NCBI RefSeq assembly: GCF_021654775.1
Contig: NZ_AP025343.1
Coordinates: forward strand, 682,001-746,000
DNA length: 64,000 nt
From: Paenibacillus azoreducens
GTDB lineage: Bacteria > Bacillota > Bacilli > Paenibacillales > Paenibacillaceae
Direction: 5' to 3'
Each line of letters starts with the position of its first letter. Position 1 is the stretch's first letter. Shown here piece after piece: positions 34,216 through 42,771 of this stretch. Below the pieces are notes generated by a model. It did not search any database and had not been told where the DNA came from. It worked only from the letters and a program-made list of their open reading frames with translations. Made by a program: the position numbers and the translations under genes.

Positions 34216-36132
34216 GTGTCACGTTGGTTTGGAGAAAAAGAGATTGAGCTGCTGGCACCCGTAGGAACGTTCGAAATTTTCAAAGAGGTTATTCAGGCCC
34301 CGTGCGATGCGGTTTATTTTGGCGGACCTGCTTTTAATATGCGTCTGATGCGCAAAGGATACAATTTTTCGCTAGAGGAAATTGCCGAGGCGGTTCGCAT
34401 GGCTCATGGACTTGGCAAAAAAGTATACGTAACCGTCAATAACCTGCTCAACGAAACGGAGGTCGAAGGGGCGAAGGAGTACTTGCGTTTTCTGGAACAG
34501 GCTGGGGTGGACGCTTTGATCGTACAGGATTTTGCGGTGCTGTCGTTAGTGCAGGAAATGGGGCTTAACCTTCCGCTGCATGCTTCGGTTATGATGAACG
34601 TGCAAAATCTGGAGATGGTGAAGGCGCTGCAGGAGCTTGGCGTGGAGCGATGCGTGACCTCGCGGGAAATGGATTTGCAAACGGCCCGTTATATCCACAG
34701 TCAGACCGGGATGGAACTGGAATACTTCATTCATGGCGACATGTGTGTAGCCCACGGCGCGAGCTGCAGCTACAGCTCTATGGTGTTCGGGATGAGCAGC
34801 AGCCGCGGCAAATGCATGAAGCCGTGCCGGTGGGATTATCGCATCAAAAAGGATGGCTGCGTCTATCCTGCCGAGTTCCCCCTTGCCGTCAAAGATATGT
34901 ACATGTACGAGAATATACCTGAGCTGATTGAATCGGGGGTCTGTTCCTTCAAAATCGAAGGCCGGATGCGGGATGCTTCCTTTGTCCTGATGCTGGTTAA
35001 CAGCTACGCGGATGCCATCGATCGCTATATCGCCGACCCTGTCGGATTCGACCGCTCGAAGGACGCCAAGCATTTATATGAAAATCGGAAACGGGATTTT
35101 TCAACTGCCTACGCATTCGGAAAACCAGGGCTTTCCAACATTAATCGCCGTTATGAAGGAACCGGGAAATTTTACAGCACCGGGCGGGTATTCAGTACGC
35201 CGACGCCCGAGCGGGAACTTTCTGATCAAAGAATAGATGAAATTCGGACGCAGCTCTTAGGCGTGAAGGGGGCAAAGTCCGCGGCGGGGGCAGCCTGCCT
35301 GGCCGTCAGGGTGAACAATATGGATCAGGCGCGAATGGCTATAGAAGAGGGAGTCGATGAGCTGTATCTCTCAGGCGATGTGTTTTTACCGGACCTGCCG
35401 TTCACAAGAGAAGATATCCAATCGCTTTGCGCCATCAAAGGCGGGACGAAGATGTATTTAGGATTGCCGCGGATGATGACCGAGCTGCATATGGAGCAAT
35501 ACCGGCAGCTGCTTAGCCGGGAAAAACTTGCGATCGATGGATTGCTGGTCACGAATTTAGGCGCGATTCATGCATTCAAGGATTTGGGTTACCCGATGAT
35601 CGGGGATACGAGTCTGAACGTATACAACCATCTGGCGGCGAAATTCTACGGAAATCAAGGTTTGCAAAGAATCGCCTTATCTTCAGAATTGACTGCTGAA
35701 CATTTGGGAGAAGCGTTGACATATTCGGAATTGCCGCTGGAGATGATCGTGCACGGCTCCCCGACAGTGATGTATATGGAACATGACTTGTACGAAAATA
35801 CGGAAGTTTTGGAGCCGATTGGCGAAGAGGATAATCGTTACGTCGATAATAGTGTGCTGGTATTGATGACCGACAAAGGCGAAAACCCGGTTTACCGGGA
35901 CCGGAATGGCCGGAATCATCTTCTGCTTAGCAAAGAGCTTAATTATCTTCCGCTGCTGCGGGAGCTGGCCGAAGCGGGCGTATCCTGCTTCCGGATTGAA
36001 GGGGCGACTTACAAGGTGAGCGATCTGCAGACCATTATCCGTGCATACCAACAAGCCCTGAAGGAAGAAGCGGCCCCCCATCTTGAGCCGGTATACGCCG
36101 GTTATACGCTTGGAGCGCTTCAATTCAACTGA
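34216..36132 (+). CDS. U32 family peptidase-like protein
   Basis: A 638-residue protein of peptidase family U32. GTG at 34216 is preceded by GTGGAGGGG; the longer frame upstream merely overlaps ecfT. ELLAPVGTFEIFKEVIQAPCDAVYFGG opens the TIM-barrel-like domain. A Cys cluster (MCVAHGASCSYSS ... SRGKCMKPCRW) matches the iron-sulfur ligands of U32 proteins such as UbiU/UbiV and RlhA, which perform oxygen-independent hydroxylations rather than proteolysis. The C-terminal 300 residues form a second barrel-like domain. It sits between the ECF genes and the aminotransferase/UbiA pair, so a role in quinone or cofactor modification is possible but unproven. Confidence 0.88.
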   Translation: MSRWFGEKEIELLAPVGTFEIFKEVIQAPCDAVYFGGPAFNMRLMRKGYNFSLEEIAEAVRMAHGLGKKVYVTVNNLLNETEVEGAKEYLRFLEQAGVDALIVQDFAVLSLVQEMGLNLPLHASVMMNVQNLEMVKALQELGVERCVTSREMDLQTARYIHSQTGMELEYFIHGDMCVAHGASCSYSSMVFGMSSSRGKCMKPCRWDYRIKKDGCVYPAEFPLAVKDMYMYENIPELIESGVCSFKIEGRMRDASFVLMLVNSYADAIDRYIADPVGFDRSKDAKHLYENRKRDFSTAYAFGKPGLSNINRRYEGTGKFYSTGRVFSTPTPERELSDQRIDEIRTQLLGVKGAKSAAGAACLAVRVNNMDQARMAIEEGVDELYLSGDVFLPDLPFTREDIQSLCAIKGGTKMYLGLPRMMTELHMEQYRQLLSREKLAIDGLLVTNLGAIHAFKDLGYPMIGDTSLNVYNHLAAKFYGNQGLQRIALSSELTAEHLGEALTYSELPLEMIVHGSPTVMYMEHDLYENTEVLEPIGEEDNRYVDNSVLVLMTDKGENPVYRDRNGRNHLLLSKELNYLPLLRELAEAGVSCFRIEGATYKVSDLQTIIRAYQQALKEEAAPHLEPVYAGYTLGALQFN

Positions 36133-36163
36133 TTCAATCACGACGACCGGAGGAGGAATTCGC

Positions 36164-37498
36164 ATGACTGAGCATGGAAAGCAATTGGAGGCCAAAACGG
36201 TTCAGGAGCTGAGAGGTTCCTACTTTTACCCCTGCACGCAGCATTTTTACCGGCAGCCGCCGCTGATTGTGCGCGGTGAAATGCAGTATTTATTTGATAA
36301 TCACGGCAAAAAGTACACTGACTTGTTTGCGGGAGTCTCAGTAGTAGCGTGCGGGCACTGCAATCCCGCTATTGCAGAGGCTTCCGCCGACCAGCTGCAT
36401 CGCCTGCAGCATACATCGACGATTTATTTGACTGAACCCAATGTACTGCTGGCAGAACGGCTCGCCGAGCTGTTGCCGGGAGAGCTGACACGGAGCTTTT
36501 TCGTCAACAGCGGCACCGAGGCCAATGAAGGCGCCCTGCTGCTGGCCCGCCGGCATACGGGACGCAAAGGTTTCATTTCGCTTGAACACAGCCTGCATGG
36601 CCGGAGTTATCTGACCATGGAGGTGACAGGGCTGGCGATGTGGCGCTGCGACCCGTTTCTGGACGGGGATACGTCCTTTATTCCGCGGCCGTTCCAGCCG
36701 GGGCTAACAGAGGATGAAGCGGCACAATGCTCTTTGGAGGCGCTGGATCGGGTGCTTGCGGCTCGGGGAACGGAGATTGCGGCCATGATTGTGGAGCCGA
36801 TTCAGGGCAACGGGGGCATCATCGTCCCTCCGGCCTGGTATTTCCGCGAGGTCAAAAAGAGACTGGACAGCTATGGCATTCTGCTGATTGCCGACGAGAT
36901 CCAGACCGGCTTCGGCCGTACGGGGGAGATGTTCGCTATCGAGCATTTTGGCGTACAGCCGGACATCATGACGATGGCCAAAGCGCTTGGGAACGGCGTG
37001 CCGGTAGCGGCTTTCTCCACGACCGATGTTATCGCCGCCTCCATGAACCAGCCGTCGGCCTCCACGTTCGGAGGCAATCCGGTATCGGCAATGACTGCGC
37101 TGGCCGTGCTGGATTATATCCGGGACGCCGGGCTGGTCGAACGTTCGCGGCTGCTTGGGGAAACTCTGCAGGCCTGCCTTCGGGAACTGAAGCAGCGTCA
37201 TGAGCCGTTTGTAGCGGATGTCCGCGGCTTCGGACTTATGGTCGGAGCGGAGATCGGCGGTGGAACTCCGGAGGAAAACGCGCAGCTGGTTGACCGGATA
37301 CTGGAAGCTATGAAGGACAAGGGATTCATTATCGGTAAAAACGGGGTCAACCGCAACGTACTGGCCTTCCAGCCGCCGCTTGTGATCAATGAGGAGGATA
37401 TCGGGCGTATGCTGAAGGCGCTGGACCAAGTGTTGGCCGGGATCGGCCGGGATACGGAAGGTTCTCCCGAGCGGATGAACGCATCGGAAAGGAAGTGA
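36164..37498 (+). CDS. Class III aminotransferase (PLP-dependent)
   Basis: A 444-residue fold-type I enzyme. NSGTEANEGALLLAR binds the phosphate, ADEIQTGFGRTGEMFA carries the PLP-contacting Asp, and the Schiff-base Lys is in MTMAKALGNGVPVAA. THGGNP-equivalent is TFGGNPVSAMTA. It resembles the alanine-glyoxylate/acetylornithine group, substrate not predictable. ATG at 36164 follows GGAGGAGGAAT. It ends 5 bases before the UbiA ATG. Its place in the EET locus is unexpected and suggests a link to quinone or linker metabolism. Confidence 0.92.
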   Translation: MTEHGKQLEAKTVQELRGSYFYPCTQHFYRQPPLIVRGEMQYLFDNHGKKYTDLFAGVSVVACGHCNPAIAEASADQLHRLQHTSTIYLTEPNVLLAERLAELLPGELTRSFFVNSGTEANEGALLLARRHTGRKGFISLEHSLHGRSYLTMEVTGLAMWRCDPFLDGDTSFIPRPFQPGLTEDEAAQCSLEALDRVLAARGTEIAAMIVEPIQGNGGIIVPPAWYFREVKKRLDSYGILLIADEIQTGFGRTGEMFAIEHFGVQPDIMTMAKALGNGVPVAAFSTTDVIAASMNQPSASTFGGNPVSAMTALAVLDYIRDAGLVERSRLLGETLQACLRELKQRHEPFVADVRGFGLMVGAEIGGGTPEENAQLVDRILEAMKDKGFIIGKNGVNRNVLAFQPPLVINEEDIGRMLKALDQVLAGIGRDTEGSPERMNASERK

Positions 37499-37503
37499 AC
37501 GTG

Positions 37504-38385
37504 ATGCAGGCTATTGGGATGCACAAAGTGCTGCATAAGACCAGGCAGTTCGGCGAACTGGTCATGTTCTCGCATACGCTGTTTTCATTGCCGTTTGCCG
37601 TCATTTCCATGGTATGGGCCGCCGGAGGTTTCCCTTCCTGGCATGTCATGCTGTGGGGACTGATCGCACTTGTTGCCGCGCGGAATGGGGCCAACGCCTT
37701 TAACCGTCTCGCTGACAGGCGGTTTGATGCCGCCAACCCGCGTACGGCCCATAGGCACCTGCCCAGACGTCTGCTGGGCACCCGGGAAGTGGTCATATTC
37801 GTTGTCGTAAACTATGCCGTATTTATCTTTGCGGCTGCAATGCTGAATCCGTTGTGCTTCGCATTATCGCCGGTCGCCATTTTTCTGATCACGACGTATT
37901 CTTATACCAAACGATTTACCTGGCTGAGCCATCTATATCTTGGTTTTGTGATCGCTTCGGCGCCGATTGGCGCATGGTTTGCCGTAACCGGAGCTTTTGC
38001 TTTCACTCCATTCGTGCTGGGAACGGTGGTTATGTTGTGGATTGCCGGCTTTGATGTCATCTACGGAACCCAGGATATTGAATTCGACCGTTCCCATGGC
38101 TTGTGGTCCATTCCCAGCTATTTTGGGCTTAAAACAGGCCTGCTGATGGCCAAAGCGATGCATTTGGTCATGATGCTGCTGCTTGTGATGCTCTATTTTA
38201 TCCAGGATCTGGGCTGGCTTTATTTGACGGGGCTCGGCATCGCGGTCATCCTTCTGATGACGGAGCATGGAATTATTCGGCCTGCCAATACCCGGGTCAT
38301 GAAAATGGCTTCTTATCATTTGAATCAAATTATCAGTATGGTGATTCTGTTTTTTACGCTCATGGACTTTTTCCTGATTCACTGA
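37504..38385 (+). CDS. UbiA-like prenyltransferase (DmkA-like candidate)
   Basis: Integral membrane prenyltransferase, 293 residues, about eight helices. The first Asp-rich motif NRLADRRFD (N-x3-D-x3-D) and the second DVIYGTQDIEFD (D-x2-Y-x3-D-x3-D) are complete, so it should transfer a polyprenyl chain to an aromatic acceptor. It resembles the UbiA-like/MqnP group more than classical MenA. By analogy to Listeria dmkA it may build the demethylmenaquinone used in EET; the acceptor could also be a different aromatic acid. The ATG at 37504 is behind AAAGGAAGTG and next to the aminotransferase stop. Confidence 0.9.
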   Translation: MQAIGMHKVLHKTRQFGELVMFSHTLFSLPFAVISMVWAAGGFPSWHVMLWGLIALVAARNGANAFNRLADRRFDAANPRTAHRHLPRRLLGTREVVIFVVVNYAVFIFAAAMLNPLCFALSPVAIFLITTYSYTKRFTWLSHLYLGFVIASAPIGAWFAVTGAFAFTPFVLGTVVMLWIAGFDVIYGTQDIEFDRSHGLWSIPSYFGLKTGLLMAKAMHLVMMLLLVMLYFIQDLGWLYLTGLGIAVILLMTEHGIIRPANTRVMKMASYHLNQIISMVILFFTLMDFFLIH

Positions 38386-38530
38386 TTTCACATATATAGG
38401 GAATTTTGCTAATATAAAAGTAATCCCGGCAGAACCGAACAGATTCGATCATCTCAGAAAATGGACTCATGCCGCAGATTATGCCACGAAAACGTGCCCC
38501 ATGAATGGAGCAAAGCTAGGAGGTAGGGGA

Positions 38531-38833
38531 ATGAGTATTCGGAAAGCAGTATCCTGGCTGCTTGAGGCCTTGCGCAGCGTCGTTTTTCTTATGGTGGGAA
38601 TTCTGATTCTCGGAGCTGCTGAAAGGCCTTTAACGGCAGGAGGACGGCTGCAGCCCGCACAATTGCTGCTGCTGCTCGCAGCGGATCTGATTATACTTTA
38701 TGTTGTGCATCGGAAATTTATAGCGCAGCGGCGGTTTTACCGCTCTTCGGAGAAGCCGGCGTTGTCCGGCAGGCAGACGCTGATTCTGCTCGGATTCGCA
38801 GCTATAGCCTTCGTAACGGTAGCCATTGTGTAA
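38531..38833 (+). CDS. Small membrane protein, 100 residues
   Basis: Three hydrophobic helices (about residues 14-30, 43-60 and 80-99) with basic loops. The ATG at 38531 follows CTAGGAGGTAGGGG. It lies 145 bases after the UbiA gene on the same strand. No recognised family; it may belong to the EET locus only by position. Confidence 0.65.
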   Translation: MSIRKAVSWLLEALRSVVFLMVGILILGAAERPLTAGGRLQPAQLLLLLAADLIILYVVHRKFIAQRRFYRSSEKPALSGRQTLILLGFAAIAFVTVAIV

Positions 38834-38927
38834 ATGCAAGCATTATCGTAAGTCTATGGAACATAATATCGACGTACATCTAAGAAGCGAGGCGCAATTA
38901 GCGGATGTTTCTTAATAAGTTTTTTTT

Positions 38928-39049
38928 GGGGTCCCCGCAAAGTATTTGGAATAAGCATCGAAGCATAGGTTCCACTCAGTACTTTTGCTCCGCAAAAGCG
39001 CCCTTCAGGCGTCGGACTTCTTTCCGATACACTTTGTGGGGTTATTTTG
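38928..39049. repeat. GGGGTCCCCGCAAAG hairpin element, long form (copy E)
   Basis: As copy A, with an inner extra segment of 57 bp (CAGTACTTTTGCTCCGCAAAAG ... CTTTCCGATACACT) placed between CCACT and TTGTGGGG of the short form; CACT appears on both sides of the insert. Confidence 0.82.
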
Positions 39050-39089
39050 CGATTATAGAATACTTAGGCTCCGCTTAAAACTTAATCTT

Positions 39090-39129
39090 AAAAAAGGCTG
39101 TCCCCCAGTTTGGGGAGCAGCCTTTTTGC
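39090..39129 (-). terminator. Terminator after dmkB
   Basis: AAAAAGGCTG/CAGCCTTTTT with inner CCCCCA/TGGGG; bidirectional, placed four bases after the dmkB stop. Confidence 0.88.
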
Positions 39130-39132
39130 TTC

Positions 39133-40119
39133 TTATGCAGCTCTGCCTCCGAAATACCGATGCAGCACCTCCAGCTGTCCGAATGCCGGATGGCTGAGCA
39201 GCGGAGAGACGGCATTCATGGCCTCTTGCAGATAGTCTTCTCGCATCTTCTCCGCCTTTGCCAGCGCGCCGCCCGAGCGGATGCCCCGAAGGACGTATTC
39301 GATTTCCTCCTCGGCCACGCCGGAATGGATATTGCGAATATAAGGGGCAAGAGCTGCATCCTCCAATGCGAAGAGGACAGGCAGCGTTACCTGCCCGCGT
39401 CTCAGATCGCTGCCGGCGGGTTTGCCAATTGCGGCGGCGGTCGCCGTGAAATCAAGGATGTCGTCTTCAATTTGGAAAGCCATTCCCAGCGACTCGCCGA
39501 AGCGGTAGAGCATGTCAGCCGTTTCGGAATCCGCGTCTGCGGAAAGCGCGCCTACGCGAAGGCAGGTGGCCATGAGTTGGGCCGTTTTGCAGCGGGTTTT
39601 CTCAAGATACTCCTCCAAGCTGAGATCATAGTCATAAGCATGCTGCAATTGGTTATATTCACCGAGGCAAAGCTGCACGGTGGCGATGGAGGAGAGATCA
39701 TGGACAAAACGGTCCTCATCCGCCGTATACATCGAAAGCAGTTCAACCACCCTAGCGGACATATAGTTTCCGATATGAACCGCTTCGGCCACGCCGGTCT
39801 GCGTATGCAAGGAGGGGGCGCCCCGCCGCAGATCCGAACGATCGATAATATCATCGTGAATCAGTGAGGCGGCGTGGATGAATTCCGCGGCAGCCGCAAG
39901 CTGGTATTGCCGGCGTCCGGTGCTTGCCGTGCCGAAACGGCTGCCGGTAATGACCATGATGGGCCGCAGCCGTTTGCCGCCCGAGCGGATCAGACGCAGC
40001 ACGCTGCGGGCCAGCACGGACGTGCGGGGAACATCCTTGTCGTATTTGACGATATTCTCGATTTCGCGGTTAATCCGGTGGATATCCATTTGAAGGGCTT
40101 CGTGCAGGGATGGTTTCAT
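39133..40119 (-). CDS. dmkB: Polyprenyl synthetase (DmkB-like)
   Basis: Trans-isoprenyl diphosphate synthase, 328 residues, soluble. Both Asp-rich motifs bind magnesium-diphosphate: IHDDIIDRSDLRRG (first) and FQIEDDILDFT (second), with GGKRLRP near residue 48. It should extend farnesyl diphosphate to a long-chain prenyl diphosphate for the UbiA enzyme. ATG at 40119 follows GGAGGTAAGAG. It lies 65 bases after the HepS-like gene, which may be its partner. In Listeria the EET equivalent is dmkB. A second, housekeeping synthase presumably exists elsewhere. Confidence 0.92.
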   Translation of the reverse strand: MKPSLHEALQMDIHRINREIENIVKYDKDVPRTSVLARSVLRLIRSGGKRLRPIMVITGSRFGTASTGRRQYQLAAAAEFIHAASLIHDDIIDRSDLRRGAPSLHTQTGVAEAVHIGNYMSARVVELLSMYTADEDRFVHDLSSIATVQLCLGEYNQLQHAYDYDLSLEEYLEKTRCKTAQLMATCLRVGALSADADSETADMLYRFGESLGMAFQIEDDILDFTATAAAIGKPAGSDLRRGQVTLPVLFALEDAALAPYIRNIHSGVAEEEIEYVLRGIRSGGALAKAEKMREDYLQEAMNAVSPLLSHPAFGQLEVLHRYFGGRAA

Positions 40120-40184
40120 CTCTCTTACCTCCACATATTGATCTATTTTTACAGCAGGCGGACATTTCCCTACCTTGCGAAGGA

Positions 40185-40637
40185 TTAGATAGCTTTATGT
40201 TTTTCAGGTGCAGCCGACGCCTGCTCATGCTGCAAATAGGCCTGAAAAACGGATGCCAGCGGTTCGGCTGCGGGTTGCCCCAGCGCTTGCCGGATATACC
40301 ATGTCTTCAGAACCGGCGCGAGATAACGTACCAGTTCCATTTCCCCGAACTGAAGGGCCAGCTGAATGTACAAGCTTTGAAAGTAGTCGCCGTCCAATAT
40401 TTTCCTTGTCAGATCGGGATCGGAATAGCTGACTTTGTCATGTCTTTTCCTGGCCAGTATCAGCAGCGTGAACAGAGCCAGCAGATTTACGGCGCGTGAA
40501 TATGAGACCTCATTTCGCTGCAGCATCGCCGCGGCTTCCGTAAGCTCCGACAGGTCCGGATCCGGCACGATCATCGCTTCCGGCGCACAAGCGGCCTTCA
40601 GAAGCTGAAGTGTATCCTCAATCAGTTGAGTCATCAT
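40185..40637 (-). CDS. HepS-like small subunit of heptaprenyl diphosphate synthase
   Basis: A 150-residue, all-helical protein. ARKRHDKVSYSDPDLTRKILDGDYFQSLYIQLALQ resembles the region of Bacillus HepS (component I of the two-subunit heptaprenyl diphosphate synthase) that reads AGDYYSGLYYSLLA. It is shorter than HepS (about 250 residues). Location right before dmkB on the same strand fits a regulatory or chain-length partner. Start: ATG at 40637 after GGGGGTGGCG, with a second ATG three bases on. Assignment moderate. Confidence 0.65.
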   Translation of the reverse strand: MMTQLIEDTLQLLKAACAPEAMIVPDPDLSELTEAAAMLQRNEVSYSRAVNLLALFTLLILARKRHDKVSYSDPDLTRKILDGDYFQSLYIQLALQFGEMELVRYLAPVLKTWYIRQALGQPAAEPLASVFQAYLQHEQASAAPEKHKAI

Positions 40638-40761
40638 TAACGCCACCCCCTGGGATAAAATCGGTTAAAGTATTGGCCCCGGCTGAATTCAAGATTCGAT
40701 GCCGAGTCCGCTCCCTGATTCGCTTCGGAATCAAAAGCAGACTTTTTGAACAACCTCTGAA

Positions 40762-40808
40762 AACAAAGATGGAGCAACGTGCGTACCGAGCACATTACTC
40801 CATCTCCG
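40762..40808 (-). terminator. Terminator after ndh2
   Basis: GATGGAG ... GTGC/GCAC ... CTCCATC, followed on the minus strand by TTTGTTTTC. Confidence 0.7.
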
Positions 40809-40826
40809 ACGAATTCGCTATTAGCG

Positions 40827-42704
40827 TCAATCCGTGTACAGATACCAGCGCCGCACAACCGGGATCCGTTTCCAGTGTTTTTTGAGCCAAGGCAGAACGT
40901 AATAATCGAGTCCGAATACGCTGCCCGATCCGCCGATCAAGGCGACTCCGGCTGCGAGATACCACAGCATTTCATATGGAGCCATGCCGGAACACCAGAT
41001 CATGATACCCATGCCGATCGTTGCGATCGAGGATAACGCTGTAAACAATCCGACGATCAGCAAGATACCGAAAGTGATTTCGGCGAGAACCATGCCGGTC
41101 TGGAACACTTTGGCCAGCACTGTATAATCACCGTTAGATTGATAGAAGAAGATATCCATAAAACCGTTCATGATGCTGGTAATAAACTTAGGCACCGGCA
41201 GCGCCGCAACAGCATCCTTGGCGTTGGTCACCGCGGAAGCGGCTGCTTGGGCATCAACGGTTTGATTTACCGCTTCAACCGCCTGGCTGGCCGATGAAGT
41301 GGCGTCTGCGGCATGCGGGGACGGCGGAATCAAGAAGATACGTGACGGTTCATCGATGATCTTCCATAATTTCTCGAGACCTTCCGTTAGCCACATAATG
41401 CCGACATAGACCCGCAGCGGCAGGAGCCAGAAATTCGGCGAGCGTTTGGAAAAATGCCCTCCCACGAAGCTGCGCCGGTTATTCACGTGGAAAAATTCAT
41501 GCATCATATACGACCATACTTTATTGAAGCCTGCGATCGTAAACAGATAGAACATATTCATAAAATGCTTGCCCAAAAGCGCCATAAAGCCGCTTAGCAT
41601 AAACATGCGGTTTGGCAGGCCGACGTTGGCGACGCCGTAACGGCTGCCGATGCAAACCATGGTGCCGTGGAAGCCTGGTTTGTAGGACTTTTTCGGCTGG
41701 TTGTTGATTTCCGCGTGGATGTTATGGGCGACCACCGCCGCCGACTGTTCGGCGTTTTCAACCATTTGCGGCACGGGGCGCTCTTCGCCTTCGGGAATAT
41801 AGAAAATATTGTCGCCGACGACATATACATTTTCATGATCAACGCTTTGCAGCTTGTCGTTGGTAACGACCCGTTTGCGTCCTTGCTGCTGCACGTCCAG
41901 GTTTCCGACCAAATCCGAGCCTTCCACGCCGGCCGTCCATACGATGGTATTGGCCTGAATGCGCTCTTCGCCCATAATAACGGCCTGCGGATCTACGCCG
42001 GTAATTTTTGCGCTAGTGATAATTTCCACGCCCATCCGGACGAGACGTCTTTCCGACTTGGCGATCAGCTTATCCGGGAGAATCGGCAGGATTTTCGGAG
42101 CCATATCAGCCACGACCAGCCGCACGTCATTGCGGTCAATATAAAACTCCTTGCACAGCTCGTCGCGGAACTCGGCCATTTCGCCGACCAGTTCGACGCC
42201 GGTAAACCCTGCGCCCACCACGACGAATGACAGCTTGGATTTGCGCACCGCCGGATCGGTTTCTTTGGCGGCTTCGCTGAAACACTGCCGGATCTGTCTT
42301 TTCAGGCGAACCGCGTCTTCATAAGACCAAAGCGTAAAGCTGTTTTCCTCAGCGCCGGGGATGCCGAAGAAAGTAGGCTTACAACCCGTGCCGAGAACCA
42401 GATAATCGTAGTTGTATTTGGTTTTGCGGGACGATAAAGTTTTGGCTGCGAAATCGATATGATTGATATCATCCAGCACCACATTTACTTTTAGCCCGGC
42501 AAATATTTTTTTTAGTTCGACTTTGACCGAATCCTCCGGCGTCCGGTTGGCCGCCACTTCGTGAAGCTCCGTTAAAAGGGTATGATATGGATTGCGGTCG
42601 ATAAGAGTTATTTCAACATCGTCGTTTTTTTTGAATTTCTTGGCCAGCTTTTTGGCTGCAGTAACACCGCCGTAACCGCCGCCCAACAGGACGATTTTTT
42701 TCAT
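40827..42704 (-). CDS. ndh2: Type II NADH dehydrogenase with C-terminal membrane domain
   Basis: NADH:quinone oxidoreductase, 625 residues. The FAD site is LLGGGYGGVTAAKKL (residues 6-20) and the NADH site VVVGAGFTGVELVGE (161-175). YVVGDNIFYIPEGEERPVPQMVENAEQSA closes the flavoprotein part near residue 330. Unlike ordinary NDH-2 (about 400 residues), a tail of about 200 residues follows with helices at WLLPLRVYVGIMWLTEGLEKLW, an Ala/Ser linker, and a DoxX-like bundle (MVLAEITFGILLIVGLFTALSSIATIG). This matches Ndh2 of the Listeria EET locus, which feeds electrons to a separate quinone pool. Cotranscribed with pplA, 67 bases downstream of it. Confidence 0.95.
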   Translation of the reverse strand: MKKIVLLGGGYGGVTAAKKLAKKFKKNDDVEITLIDRNPYHTLLTELHEVAANRTPEDSVKVELKKIFAGLKVNVVLDDINHIDFAAKTLSSRKTKYNYDYLVLGTGCKPTFFGIPGAEENSFTLWSYEDAVRLKRQIRQCFSEAAKETDPAVRKSKLSFVVVGAGFTGVELVGEMAEFRDELCKEFYIDRNDVRLVVADMAPKILPILPDKLIAKSERRLVRMGVEIITSAKITGVDPQAVIMGEERIQANTIVWTAGVEGSDLVGNLDVQQQGRKRVVTNDKLQSVDHENVYVVGDNIFYIPEGEERPVPQMVENAEQSAAVVAHNIHAEINNQPKKSYKPGFHGTMVCIGSRYGVANVGLPNRMFMLSGFMALLGKHFMNMFYLFTIAGFNKVWSYMMHEFFHVNNRRSFVGGHFSKRSPNFWLLPLRVYVGIMWLTEGLEKLWKIIDEPSRIFLIPPSPHAADATSSASQAVEAVNQTVDAQAAASAVTNAKDAVAALPVPKFITSIMNGFMDIFFYQSNGDYTVLAKVFQTGMVLAEITFGILLIVGLFTALSSIATIGMGIMIWCSGMAPYEMLWYLAAGVALIGGSGSVFGLDYYVLPWLKKHWKRIPVVRRWYLYTD

Positions 42705-42771
42705 GGGACGCTCACCTCTTTGACTCGATTAATGACTTGACCTTGCTTGTTCATCTTGATGCCATATAGCG

